Assembly (NCBI RefSeq): GCF_000372725.1
Contig: NW_005200282.1
Span: 31,157-78,026, forward strand
DNA from: Emiliania huxleyi CCMP1516
Lineage: Eukaryota > Haptophyta > Isochrysidales > Noelaerhabdaceae
Length of the DNA: 46,870 bases
Direction of reading: 5' to 3'
This document shows positions 1-18,960 of the stretch, one piece after another. Both the position numbers and the translations under genes were made by a program. The notes beneath the pieces are model-generated. The model ran no database searches. It was not told the DNA's origin and worked only from the letters and a program-made list of their open reading frames with translations. The first letter of the stretch is position 1, and each line of letters opens with the position of its first letter.

Positions 1-102
1 GGGGGGGGGTTTTTTTTTTGGAGGCGGGCAACTTCCCCGGGGGGTTTTAAGGAAAGGGCAGTCGGGACTCCTTTTGGGGCGGGGGGTTTTTTCTTTTTTT
101 AG
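1..102. other. Low-quality contig edge
   Basis: Long homopolymer runs of G, T and C dominate the first 100 bases and resemble poor base calls at a read end. The first credible coding sequence starts after the AG at 101-102. The last bases of the window (poly-C) look similar. Confidence 0.5.
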
Positions 103-4276
<4,174 letters not shown>

Positions 4277-7200
4277 ATGACTCCGCGAAGCGCCACGCCG
4301 TCGCACCTCAAGAAGAGGGCGAGCGCGTGGGCCGCACGCGTGGCTGATGCCGTGTACGGCGCCGCCACGTGCGGTGCGTACGGCCGCCTCCAGCAGGAGG
4401 CCGCCTGGCTGCAGAACGCCTCGGTCGCCGCCGAGGCGACGCTGCTCCGGCTGCAGCTCGAGGCGGCGACGACGGAGCAGGCGGCGGTGGAGGCGACGCG
4501 GGCGCACGAGCTGCGCCTGCTCGAGCTCAGGGACCAGCCCGAGGCGCGGCGAGTGCTCCACGAGGAGCGGATGGCGGCGGAGCAGACCCGGCGCGGGATG
4601 CGGCGCGGGCGTGCCTACGGCCGGGCGTGCCTTCATACACCGGTGCTGCGAGCAGGCGGATGCGGATCGAGGCGGAGGAGCGAGCCGCGGCGCGGGAGCG
4701 GGAGGCGCGGGCGGAGAGAGACAAGGTCGCGATGCAGCTGTGAAACGGCGTCTCTTCACAGCTGCAGAGCTGTGAGCAGGCGCGGGCGGAGAGAGACAAG
4801 GTCGCGATGCAGCTGTGAAACGGCGTCTCTTCACAGCTGCAGAGCTGTGAGCAGGCGCGGGCGGAGAGAGACAAGGTCGCGATGCAGCTGTGAAACGGCG
4901 TCTCTTCACAGCTTCAGAGCTGTGAGCAGGCGCGGGCGGAGAGAGACAAGGTCGCGATGCAGCTGTGGTCGGAGGCGCAGCGCGAGGTGTACGATCGCGT
5001 CGTCGAGGGACACTCAGATTAGCCGAGATTAGCCGAGATCGCGTCGTCGAGGGACACTCACTGCCCGAGATTACACGAGATTACACGAGATCACCCGAGA
5101 TCGCGTCGTCGAGGGACACTCACTGCCAAAGGCGGCTCTGAGGAGGTGTGAGACGGCGCCTCTTCACGCACCGCCAGAGCTGTGAACAGGCCACACGCGG
5201 CTCTACGAACGTGTGGTGGCGGAGGCGGCGTCGGGGTACGTGGAGGCTTGAGGGAGACCGGGGTGATGTCGTTCTTCTGAACCGGCGTGTTTCTCTTTTT
5301 TTCTAGGTGCATGGAGGAGCCGCGAGGCAACCTTTGGTCCGGGCGTGTCGTCTGGGCACCGGTGCTTCTGTTTTCTAGGTACATGGAGGTGGAGGGAGGC
5401 CAGGTTTGGTCCGGCCTTACCGACGCGTGGTTCGGCAAGCGGCTGATTCCGATCGCACAGGCAGTCGCGCCCCCGATCTCGGAAAAGCTCGCGGAACCTC
5501 GGGGCACCTCGGGGCACCTCGGGGCACCTCGGGGCACCTCGGGGAATCTTCTGGAATCTCGCGGAATCTGGGCGCAGGCGCTGAGGCTCCCAAAGACGCG
5601 GAGGCGAGCGGCGGAGGAGCTGCAGACCGTCAGCTGCTGGCTGCGCCCTGTGAACGGCGTCTCTTCACAGCGCACGTCTGTGAGCAGGCGCCGCAGCGAG
5701 GCCTCCCGCCGCTGCGCCCTGTGAACGGCGTCTCTTCACAGCGCGCGTCTGTGAGCAGGCGCCGCAGCGAGGCCTCCCGCCGCTGCGCCCTGTGGACGGC
5801 GTCTCTTCACAGCGCGCGTCTGTGAACAGGAGCTGCAGAGAATCGTCGACTTTCGGATGCGGCTGCAAGGCTTGATGGCGCCGGGGGAGCAGCTGCGGCA
5901 GGTCGAGACTGAGGAATGAATGCATGACTAGTTCATTCATAAATGGGCAGCAGCCGCGGCAGGTCGGCAGATCTCGGACGAATCTCGGACGAATCTGGGA
6001 CGAATCTCGGACGAATCTCGGACGAATCTCGGACGAATCTCGGACGAATCTCGGACGAATCTCGGACGAATCTCGGACGCACTTGGGCTGCACCTCGGCT
6101 AAACCTCGGCTAAACTTCGGCTAAACTTCGGCTAAACCTCGGCTGCACTTGGGCTGCACCTCGGCCGCACCTCGGCTGCACCTTGGCTGCACCTCGGCCG
6201 CACCTCGGCCGCACCTCGGCAGGTCGCGCCGGGCAGCGCCCTCCTCGCCTTGACCGACGGCGGGGACAGCAGCTCCGCCGTCAGCTCGCCGTCGCCGCCG
6301 CTGGCGTCGCCGAGACAGACGGCGGCGGAACACTTAGAAGCGGAAGACGCAGTGTCGTTGTGCTCCACTTCAGCGCTCGAGAGGACACGCACTCCGCCCC
6401 CTCCCGCCGTTTCCCGCCGCTTTGCTTTCGTGCGCGTGCGATGCTGCGAAGCGACGGCACCACCACCACCATCGCACGCCGCGGTGGTGGTGGGCGTGTC
6501 TTCACACCTCGCGCCGCGTGTGTTCACACCTCGCCCGGTGAGTCATCCCCTGTGAATGAACGGCTCACTGCAGGCGGCAGCCCTCCGGCTGGCGCATGCG
6601 GGCGGCGGGGAGGCGCGCGGGGCTAGCACCCTCCGAGGCGGGCGGCGAGCACATCGCGGAGCTCGGCGCCGCGCCCCGTCTTTCTTTTTTAGGCGCCCGC
6701 CGTGGTCGACGCGTCAGCGAGGAGCGGGGGCCGTAGAAGCGGGAGTAGAAGGGGGAGTAGGGCGGCTCCTACCGGCGCACGAGAGGACACGGACTCCGCT
6801 GGTTTCCCGGTGCGCCCCGTTGCACCCGGTTGCACCCCGGTGCACCCCGGTGCACCCCGTTGCACCCCGTTGCACCCCGTTGCACCCCGATGGGCCCCGT
6901 TGCACCCCGGTGCACCCCGTTGCGCCCCGTTGCGCCCCGGTGGGCCCCGCTGCACCCCGGTGTATTCCGAGGCCCTGACTGTATATGCCCCCCCCCCTCC
7001 CCCCCCCCCCCCCTCCCCCCCCCTTCCCCTTCCCCCCCCTCGTCTTCGCGCGGTGCTCTGACGGCTCTGCACACGACCCCGTCCTGCCCCAGAGGGCGGC
7101 GTGTATACGCGCGTAGGAGCAAGGCTGTCTCTCGGCTGTATCTCGGCTGTCTCTCGGCTGTCTCTCGGCTGTCTCTCGGCTGTCTCTCGGCTGTCTCTCG

Positions 7201-8773
7201 GCTGTCTCTCGGCTGTCTCTCGGCTGTATCTCGGCTGTCTCTCGGCTGTCTCTCGGCTGTCTCTCGGCTGTCTCTCGGCTGTATCTCGGCTGTCTCTCGG
7301 CTGTCTCTCGGCTGTATCTCGGCGTGTTACGCGCGTAGGAGCAAGGCGGCGCGCACAGTCGAGTCGGTCCGCCCCGCCGAGATATCGCCGAGATACGGCC
7401 GAGATATCGCCGAGATATGGCCGAGATACAGCCGAGAGACAGCCGAGATATCGCCGAGATACGGCCGAGATATCGCCGAGATACGGCCGAGATATCGCCG
7501 AGATATGGCCGAGATACAGCCGAGAGGCAGCCGAGATATCGCCGAGAGGTAGTCGCGATGCAGCCGAGAGGTAGTCAAGATATGGCCGAGATGTAGCCGA
7601 GATGTAGCCGAGATATCGCCGAGATATCGCCGAGATATCGCCGAGATATGGCCGAGATATGGCCGAGATATGGCCGAGATATCGCCGAGTCAGGTCCGCC
7701 TCCCCACATCCCCCCACACCTCCCCACACCTCCCCACACCTCCCCCACACCTCCCCACACCTCCCCCACATCCGCCCCACATCTGCCGACAGCTCCCCAC
7801 ACCTCCCCACACCTCCCGCAGACCTCGCCACACCTCCCCACACCTCCCAACACCTCCCCCACACCTCCCCACACCTCCCCACACCTCCTCACACCCCCCC
7901 ACACCTCCCCACACCTCCCCACACCTCCCAACACCTCCCCACACCTCCCCACACCTCCCCACACCTCCCCACTCGGTAGGTCCGCCTCGCCGACGTCGGC
8001 TTCGATGTGCCTCGCGGCGGCGGCGAGACGCCTCGAGACCTCGCGACGCCGCGCCACCTTGCGACCCCCGACGCGGCCGACAGACTCCCCGCCGGCGAAG
8101 GCGAGCACGCGCACGCACCCGCACACGCACATGCACACGCACACGCACACGCACAAGCACACGCACACGCACACGCACGCACGCACGCACACACGCACGC
8201 ACACACACACGCACTGGGCCTCGCACTTTTCGTGCCGAGGGGCTCTTTCTTCTCTAGACGTGGAGACGCGAGGGACTAGCCTGGCCCTTGCCCCGCCACC
8301 TCGTGTGTGTGGAGGTGTTTACCTTCCCCTCCCTTCCCTTGGGCGAGTCCGTGAGGACGAGAGGTGTGAACAGCGTCTCTTCACACCTACGGCCGTGACT
8401 GCCGTGCCGTGCCTCAGGCGAGTCCGTCGAGGTCGAGCTCGTGGTGGAGGTTGGAGTGCCTCGTAATTAAGAGGTAATTCGTGCCCCCTTCGTTTGAATT
8501 AGGACGAGCTCGAGGTGGAGGCGAACGAGGCGCTGCAGTCGCTGCTCGCAGAGACCTGCCCCTCGCCGCTGCAGGTGGCAAGAAAATCCTAGTGAATCCG
8601 TGCTCAGTCGTCGGTGATTAATGAGGAGACGCTCCCTCGCCGCGGAGGTAATTACTTAGGCGCTAGCTAGTTGACAAGAATCAGACTGTTGCCCCTCGCC
8701 GCTGCAGGGGGCGCGGCACAGCATGTCGGACGGCGGCCGCTTTGGCGAGCCGCAGGGCTTTGTCGTGTGCTGA
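4277..8773 (+). CDS. Coiled-coil protein, many short exons
   Basis: Function not recognised. The ATG at 4277 opens a 314-nt exon rich in Ala/Glu/Arg (HLKKRASAWAARVADAVYG...). Exon 4656-4704 (RMRIEAEERAAAREREA) joins 4930-5008 (RAERDKVAMQLWSEAQREV), 5190-5235 (HTRLYERVVAEAASG), then 5379 on (YMEVEGGQVWSGLTDAWFGK). Later coding pieces lie near 5828-5915 (ELQRIVDFRMRLQGLMAPG), 6215-6375 (VAPGSALLALTDGGDSSS, Ser/Pro-rich), 6585-6745, 7345-7380, 7978-8110 (VRLADVGFDVPRGGGETPRD), 8503-8574 (DELEVEANEALQSLLAET) and 8708-8773, ending SDGGRFGEPQGFVVC and TGA. Best-supported introns are 4591-4655 (GC), 4705-4929 (GC, three 75-nt units), 5009-5189 (GA), 5236-5378 (GT, two units) and 8575-8707 (GT). Interior boundaries between 5490 and 8500 are approximate. 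A transcript is needed to fix the full model. Confidence 0.6.
4705..4929 (+). repeat. Three tandem 75-nt intron units
   Basis: Three units of exactly 75 nt start at 4705, 4780 and 4855. Each is a 35-nt copy of exon sequence (GCGCGGGCGGAGAGAGACAA...) plus a 40-nt body, GTGAAACGGCGTCTCTTCAC through GAGCAG. The exon copy recurs at 4930 as real coding sequence. Removing 225 nt as a GC-AG intron restores the coiled-coil frame. The body contains a TGTGAA/TTCACA hairpin. Confidence 0.8.
5640..5830 (+). repeat. Tandem hairpin intron units
   Basis: Three copies of CTGTGRACGGCGTCTCTTCA (5649, 5720, 5790) alternate with two copies of GCCGCAGCGAGGCCTCCCGC, giving a period of about 70 nt. Each unit ends in a CTGTGA(A/G)CAG acceptor-like end. 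The same module lies in the third coiled-coil gene at 16840-16905. Confidence 0.75.
5970..6215. repeat. 11-bp minisatellites in intron
   Basis: Tandem TCTCGGACGAA (about 5970-6080) passes into CTCGGCTAAAC and CTCGGCTGCAC units (about 6085-6215). It sits between a copy of GCGGCAGGTCG near 5945 and the exon that starts with GGCAGGTCGCGCC near 6217. I read it as intron body. Confidence 0.75.
6800..7690. repeat. Series of 10-11 bp minisatellites in introns
   Basis: GCACCCCGTT-type units (6815-6965), a C-rich run (6985-7040), TGTCTCTCGGC units (7125-7325) and GCCGAGATATC/GCCGAGATACG units (7375-7690). A 24-bp segment including TACGCGCGTAGGAGCAAGGC flanks the TGTCTCTCGGC tract on both sides (about 7100 and 7328), as for other introns here. 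Confidence 0.8.
7691..7977. repeat. CCTCCCCACAC 11-bp minisatellite in intron
   Basis: About 25 imperfect CCTCCCCACAC units. The tract lies between two copies of AGGTCCGCCTC (about 7684 and 7978), the second of which begins the coding exon VRLADVGFDVP. This fits a repeat-flanked intron. Confidence 0.8.
8100..8220. repeat. (CACACG)n microsatellite
   Basis: CACACG/CACGCA repeat after the exon ending ...RLPAGEGEH. It is probably intronic; the His/Ala and His/Thr frames are artefacts. Confidence 0.8.
8255..8345. repeat. Copy of dispersed 'CTGGCCC...CACCTCGTGTG' element
   Basis: GAGGGACTAGCCTGGCCCTT followed by CCACCTCGTGTGTGTGGAGG. Related copies are at about 1885-1960, 8955-9040 (+), 10435-10515 (-), 35220-35300 (-) and 35370-35405. 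It is a short dispersed repeat with no evident coding capacity. Confidence 0.55.
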
Positions 8774-9055
8774 GATGTGAGAAGGGCTGAGAGCGAAGAG
8801 GCCGCGCGACGGGGCGGCGGGGATGGGGGTGCCGGGGGTGCGCTGGGGTGCCATGTCCATGTAACAAGGCTCCAATGAGTGTAGCTGTAGAGACGGTTTG
8901 TCGAAGAAGAAGCAGGCTGGGCCATCCTGCACATACCAAACAAGTGCCGTGGGGCTCCTGCCCGTGTCCCCGGGCGTGGAGATGCGAGGGTCGCCCCTAC
9001 GCCCCTTGCCCCACCACTTTGTGTTTGTGGATAAATCTAACTTAAGTTGTAAGGT
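8774..9055. other. 3' flank of second coiled-coil gene
   Basis: Downstream of the TGA at 8771-8773. It includes another copy of the dispersed element (about 8955-9040, with CCCACCACTTTGTGTTTGTG). No gene is evident. Confidence 0.4.
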
Positions 9056-9454
9056 CTAGGGTACTCTAGAGCCGTACCCAGGCTCCGGGCCGGTGTGCGG
9101 GGAGCGAACCTTAGCGACCGCCCAGAAGCTTTCTGAGCGAACCAATCGGGCCAGGATCATCAGCATATGTCCCCTCCACAACATCGTGGGCGTTTGAGCG
9201 GTATTTGAGGAGCACCGCAACTCTGAAGTTCGGCCGGGTGGTCTGCAGACCCCCCCCCGGAGCAGCAGAGGCTCCGTGGGGTCGAAAAGTCGACGCTGGG
9301 AGTCGCACTCGTCAAGCCATCGCAGCACCACGCGGTCCGCACGTACCGCCCACATCCCCTCCACCGCTGAGAAGGCGCAGATCGACCGCAGGGCCGCGTA
9401 GTCGTCGTTAAGGAGCGGTTTTTGGAGCCGTACGAAGAGGTCCCAGACGGGCAA
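9056..9454 (-). CDS. Hypothetical protein, 132 aa
   Basis: An uninterrupted minus-strand frame begins MPVWDLFVRLQKPLLNDDYA and continues with LRSICAFSAVEGMWAVRAD. The first 60 residues look more protein-like than random GC-rich translation. No domain is recognised and the C-terminal part is less convincing, so it may be one exon of a larger minus-strand gene or a chance frame. Confidence 0.25.
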   Translation of the reverse strand: MPVWDLFVRLQKPLLNDDYAALRSICAFSAVEGMWAVRADRVVLRWLDECDSQRRLFDPTEPLLLRGGVCRPPGRTSELRCSSNTAQTPTMLWRGHMLMILARLVRSESFWAVAKVRSPHTGPEPGYGSRVP

Positions 9455-9650
9455 AGATGCGGTTTTTCGACGACCACACGCGATGTGGTATCTGCTTTTT
9501 GCTAAAAACGGGCCGCCTAGTGCAGCATCACTAGTACAACACGCAACTACACTGAGGGCTCCACACTAGCCGGTATAGGCGAGCCCCGGCGGCCTCACCG
9601 TCGCCGCTCGCGGCGGAGCCGACGGCGGAGCCACGGGCGGGTGCGACCTT

Positions 9651-9842
9651 TTGGGGGCCCATGAGCTCGCCGGGACGTCGCGGATGGCTCGGCGCGCCTC
9701 TTCCCGCCAGCGCGGGACGGCCTGCCTACAGGAGGGAGGGGGGGGAGACGAAGAATGCGATCAGGGACCCTACAAGTCCGTCCGGCTACAAGTGCGCGAC
9801 GTGATCTCGGGAAAGAGTGCCGTGCCCTGCGAGTGCCCGTAG
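9651..9842 (+). CDS. Hypothetical short open frame
   Basis: 63 codons ending GPYKSVRLQVRDVISGKSAV, then PCECP and a stop at 9840-9842. The C-terminal half looks protein-like; the N-terminal half is Arg/Ser-rich and may not be coding. No family is recognised. It could be a terminal exon or a decayed gene. Confidence 0.2.
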   Translation: MGAHELAGTSRMARRASSRQRGTACLQEGGGGDEECDQGPYKSVRLQVRDVISGKSAVPCECP

Positions 9843-10461
9843 GGCTTGATGCGCACATGACCTCTAAGATGTGGATGCGTCATCCGAGCTCCTGTCTCTG
9901 ACTCGCAGGGGCTCCGGCTCAGGTCGTGGGGCTTTGCTCGGGTGTAAACGGGGTCTGGGGCGGAGCCCTTAGCCGGGGTCTGGGGGGAGAAAGTTTTGCC
10001 TAGGGGGAATCAAAACTAATGAGTTTTAACTAAAGAGCCCTGCTCCGCGTGCTCGGCGCTGCACTCGGGAATGTGCCCGGCGGTGTCCTGCACGTGCCAG
10101 GCGCAATATGCGCCGCCCCCAAGGGGGGCTGGAGGGTACACAGTGTTACAAAGGGGCCATTTCACGTGTTATACCCTCGTTCTCTGTCTGCCCCGCGCAC
10201 TTAGGACGTAGCTATCTAGCTCGCCCCGGCGTCGCACACCCGCACCACCCCACGACCCCCCACGCCCCCGCGGCGGGTCGGCTCCGTGGCATCACGCGCG
10301 CCTCCGGCCGGCGCCGCCGCGCGGAGGCGACGCGCAAGATCGCCACCGCGCTGTGGGCCGCGGCCGCCGCCTCGGGCTCGTCGCGGCTGTCCGCCACCGC
10401 ACAGAGCAGGCGCCTGTCTAGGTGAAGGGAAGGTGAGGGAAGCGTCTCCACACAACACGAG
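9843..10461. other. Intergenic, no recognised gene
   Basis: Contains short local repeats (GGTCTGGGG twice near 9950-9980) and a minus-oriented copy of the dispersed element near 10435-10515 with a G-run. A frame at 10290-10420 (KIATALWAAAAASGSSRLSA) could be an exon but lacks support. Confidence 0.35.
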
Positions 10462-10536
10462 GTGGTGGGGCAGGGGGGGGGGGGGGGGACCCTCACGTCT
10501 CCACGTCTAAACGACAGGAGCCCAACAGCATTAAAA

Positions 10537-10578
<42 letters not shown>

Positions 10579-10887
10579 CTCTGCCGGAGCGACGGTCCAC
10601 TCAGCGTCGCGGCGGGCCGCACGTGCGGGTGCTTGCCGATGCAGCAGGCGCGGACCAGCGCCGAGGCGCGCCACCTGCGGCAGCAAGGAGCGAAGGGGGA
10701 TGCCGTAAGAGCTAGGCTCGCCGTGGCGGTGCTCGATGGCAAGCTGTATGCGGCGGGCGGGTACAACGGCGGGCGGGGCCTCGACTATTTCAGCTCGGTC
10801 GAGCGGTACGACCCGGCAGTGGGCGCGTGGGAGGCGGTGGCTCCGATGGCGGCGGCGCGGATGAAGGCTTTCGCTGCCTTGATGTAG
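10462..10887 (+). CDS. Kelch-repeat protein fragment
   Basis: The last 60 codons carry one clear kelch unit: RLAVAVLDGKLYAAGGYNGG, then SSVERYDPAVGAWEAVAPM, with the diagnostic Gly-Gly, spaced Tyr and Trp. Kelch repeats form beta-propellers that bind proteins, often in ubiquitin-ligase adaptors. A complete propeller needs 5-7 units; only one is visible before the stop at 10885-10887. The upstream part of the frame crosses a GTGC repeat (10536-10577) and is not credible coding. It is either the last exon of a gene with unrecognised upstream exons or a pseudogene fragment. The start shown is only where the frame opens. Confidence 0.45.
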
Positions 10888-11302
10888 TCGCCGTTGTCTG
10901 TTACGTGCTAGCCCCACGGCGTGGAGTGTGCTGAAGTCCCTCGCCTGAGTGTGCTGCGCGTGCGTGCCCCCGCCGCTTGTCGCAGCCCTTCGCGGGAAAT
11001 AGTTTTCCTCGAGCCTGTGTGCTGTGAGAGAGAGTTGTTTTGTTTAAATTCTTTTTCTCGAAGAGTCGAAAAGTGCAACCTCCCTCCAATGGACTCTCAC
11101 GCCGCCACCACCCACCAGCAAGGAATTCTTCTTAGGGGGAGCGATCTAAGGACTAAGCCAACAGTGATATGTATGTATGCAGAAAGATGAACAGTGATAG
11201 GTATTACCATCGATTTTTTTATTTTGTTATGTTTGCGCCGGGCCTACGGGCGCCAGTGGAGGCGCAGATTGCCGGCTGACGACGGGCTAGTGGCACTTTA
11301 CG
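10888..11302. promoter_or_regulatory. Intergenic/5' region of third coiled-coil gene
   Basis: Contains GTGCTGTGAGAGAGAGTTGT (about 11020) followed by TTTAAATTCTTTTTCTCGAA (about 11043). This resembles the leader module at 30690-30735 upstream of the transporter. A GTATGTATGCAGAAAGATGA motif at about 11170 recurs near 20222 and 20297. Promoter role is inferred. Confidence 0.35.
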
Positions 11303-17296
<5,994 letters not shown>

Positions 17297-17732
17297 CCGA
17301 GCGTGGGTGGTGTGTGTGTGCCCCTTGTGTGGTCCGTTGTATTGTACTCTGCCCCTCTTGTTTTCTGTCGTGGACGTGGTACATGAGGCCTCTTTGGCGC
17401 CGGCGCCCGACCGGCGTCCGAGCCGCGAAATAAGAGCAGCAGGGAGGGCCAGTGCAGGGGACGGCACCAAGATACATCGCGCGAGCGGCGGCACCGCCAC
17501 CGGGCGACCGTGCACTACTGAACTACTTGAAAGTAAAATCAATCAAGATCAAGAATAAAAGGGTTTCGCACGTCAAGCCCGGTGATTAGGACGCCATACG
17601 GTGTGAAAGTGTAGCTAAGGTGGGCTGTCCTGACTGCACTCTCCGAGAGCCTTTCGGCAGCTGACAGGGTCGAGGAAGCTACGTGCGCCTGTGGTGCGCC
17701 TGTGAGCGGGCCACGAGACCGCGAGTGGGCAA
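17297..17732. other. Convergent intergenic region
   Basis: Between the TGA of the plus-strand coiled-coil gene (17296) and the stop of the minus-strand hydrolase (17733). No gene seen. A/T-rich stretches near 17525-17560 could serve 3'-end formation; this is inference. Confidence 0.4.
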
Positions 17733-18057
17733 TCACGCTCCATGCTGCACTAGTCCAACGAGCAGCCCTTGCACAGCCGCCAGCGTCGCCTCCGGCTCGT
17801 CGGTAAGCATGAAATGCGACGCGCCCTCCACGCAAGCGGCTGAGGCGTCGGGGTGACTGGCAATGGCCGCGCGGTTCGCCTGAGGTGAGCCAACGGGGGG
17901 CGAATCGTCCAACATGCTCGGATACGGCCGAGCCATCCTGGGCTCGCCTCATGCCACTTCCCCGATGCCGAGCCGTAGACAAAGCGCAGCGGTACCCGCC
18001 GTTGCATCGCCTGTGCCAACAGCCGCGCCTCCTTGTGAGCGCGGCGACGTGCTTGAA
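17733..18057 (-). CDS. Alpha/beta-hydrolase fold protein, C-terminal part
   Basis: Minus strand. Upstream piece: EARLLAQAMQRRVPLRFVYG then SASGKWHE. In the next frame: ARPYPSMLDDSPPVGSPQAN, then VEGASHFMLTDEPEATLAAV and a stop at 17733. FVYG..S followed by the gASHF(M)L motif, with its late catalytic His, and DEPEATLAAV match the end of alpha/beta hydrolases (esterase, lipase or epoxide-hydrolase-like). The two pieces are in different frames at about 17937-17945, so there is a short intron or an indel. The nucleophile elbow and N-terminus are not visible upstream, so substrate cannot be proposed. Exon start near 18057 is set by a CCCTAG acceptor-like sequence. Confidence 0.55.
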
Positions 18058-18960
18058 CTAGGGTAGGCGAGCGATGGTGGGGTTCCGGGGATTTGTCGAG
18101 GGTGGTAGTCGCCTCTGGTCGCGAGGTGTGAATGGAGCTGTGTGTCAGCTCTGACTAGATCTCGCGTGATAGCCGAGGAGGGGAGCAAGGGGGTGGGGGG
18201 GTCGGGGCGGGGGGGAGGGGTCTCGGATTTCATGTGGCTAATACTTGCCTTTCGGGGAGGGGCCTCGCGCCAAGCGCAATTGAATGCTGCCTGACCTCTT
18301 CCCCTCCTCCCTCGAGGCAGCGAGTAGGCAGCGAGAGGAGGTCTCGAGCGCCTATATGAAGGTATGTGAGATGGTGATGGGAATGGGTGGTCGGTCGGTC
18401 GGGCGGGCGGGCGGGCGGGCGGGCGGGCAAGCGGGGAGAGGCGGGCGGGCGGGGCGGGGCGGGCGGGCGGGGTGATCGGAGAAATCGTAGCCACAATCAG
18501 CAGCAGCGGAGCAGCAGCAGCAGCAGCAGCAGCTGCAGCAGCAAGCAGCGGCCACAGCCACCACCCTCCGCCTCCACCGTCGAGCCGCGATCGCTGCCGC
18601 CCGCGACGCCGCCCGCCGCGTCAGATTGCCGCGACGCGCGCCTCGAGTCGAGTCGGAGAGCCGCGCCGCACCAGCAGCAGCATCAGCACCAGCACCACCA
18701 GCACCACCAGCGCCAGCAGCACCAGAGAGAGGCGCAACCTGCCCGACGCCGCCGTGTCAGATGCTCCCGACGCGCGTCTCGGTTGAGGGTTGAGGCCCCC
18801 CCTCAACCATCCCCAGGCCTCCGGGGCCTATTCACAGGCTCGCGCGTGCCACAAGATAAACTGGAACAGCCCTGCCGCCAAAAAATCGCACAACACTGGG
18901 CACGGGACTGGCGCGCGCTGGCACTAACACAGGCACACTGAGAAAAGAATTTTACGAACA
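18058..18960. other. No confident gene; CAG/CAC-rich stretch and leader-type repeat
   Basis: 18395-18475 is GGGC-rich and 18490-18725 is CAG/CAC trinucleotide-rich. Glu/Arg-rich frames exist but without domain support. 18894-18957 carries the leader module in minus orientation: GTAAAATTCTTTTCTCAG, then GTGTTAGTGCCAGCGCGCG. That would suit a minus-strand gene to the left, possibly the hydrolase. Confidence 0.4.

Noticed and set aside
6689..7882. 397-codon minus frame rich in LGYISA and RDSRETAERQ
   Set aside because: It translates several 10-11 bp minisatellites, which stay open in many frames, and it is antisense to a spliced plus-strand gene.
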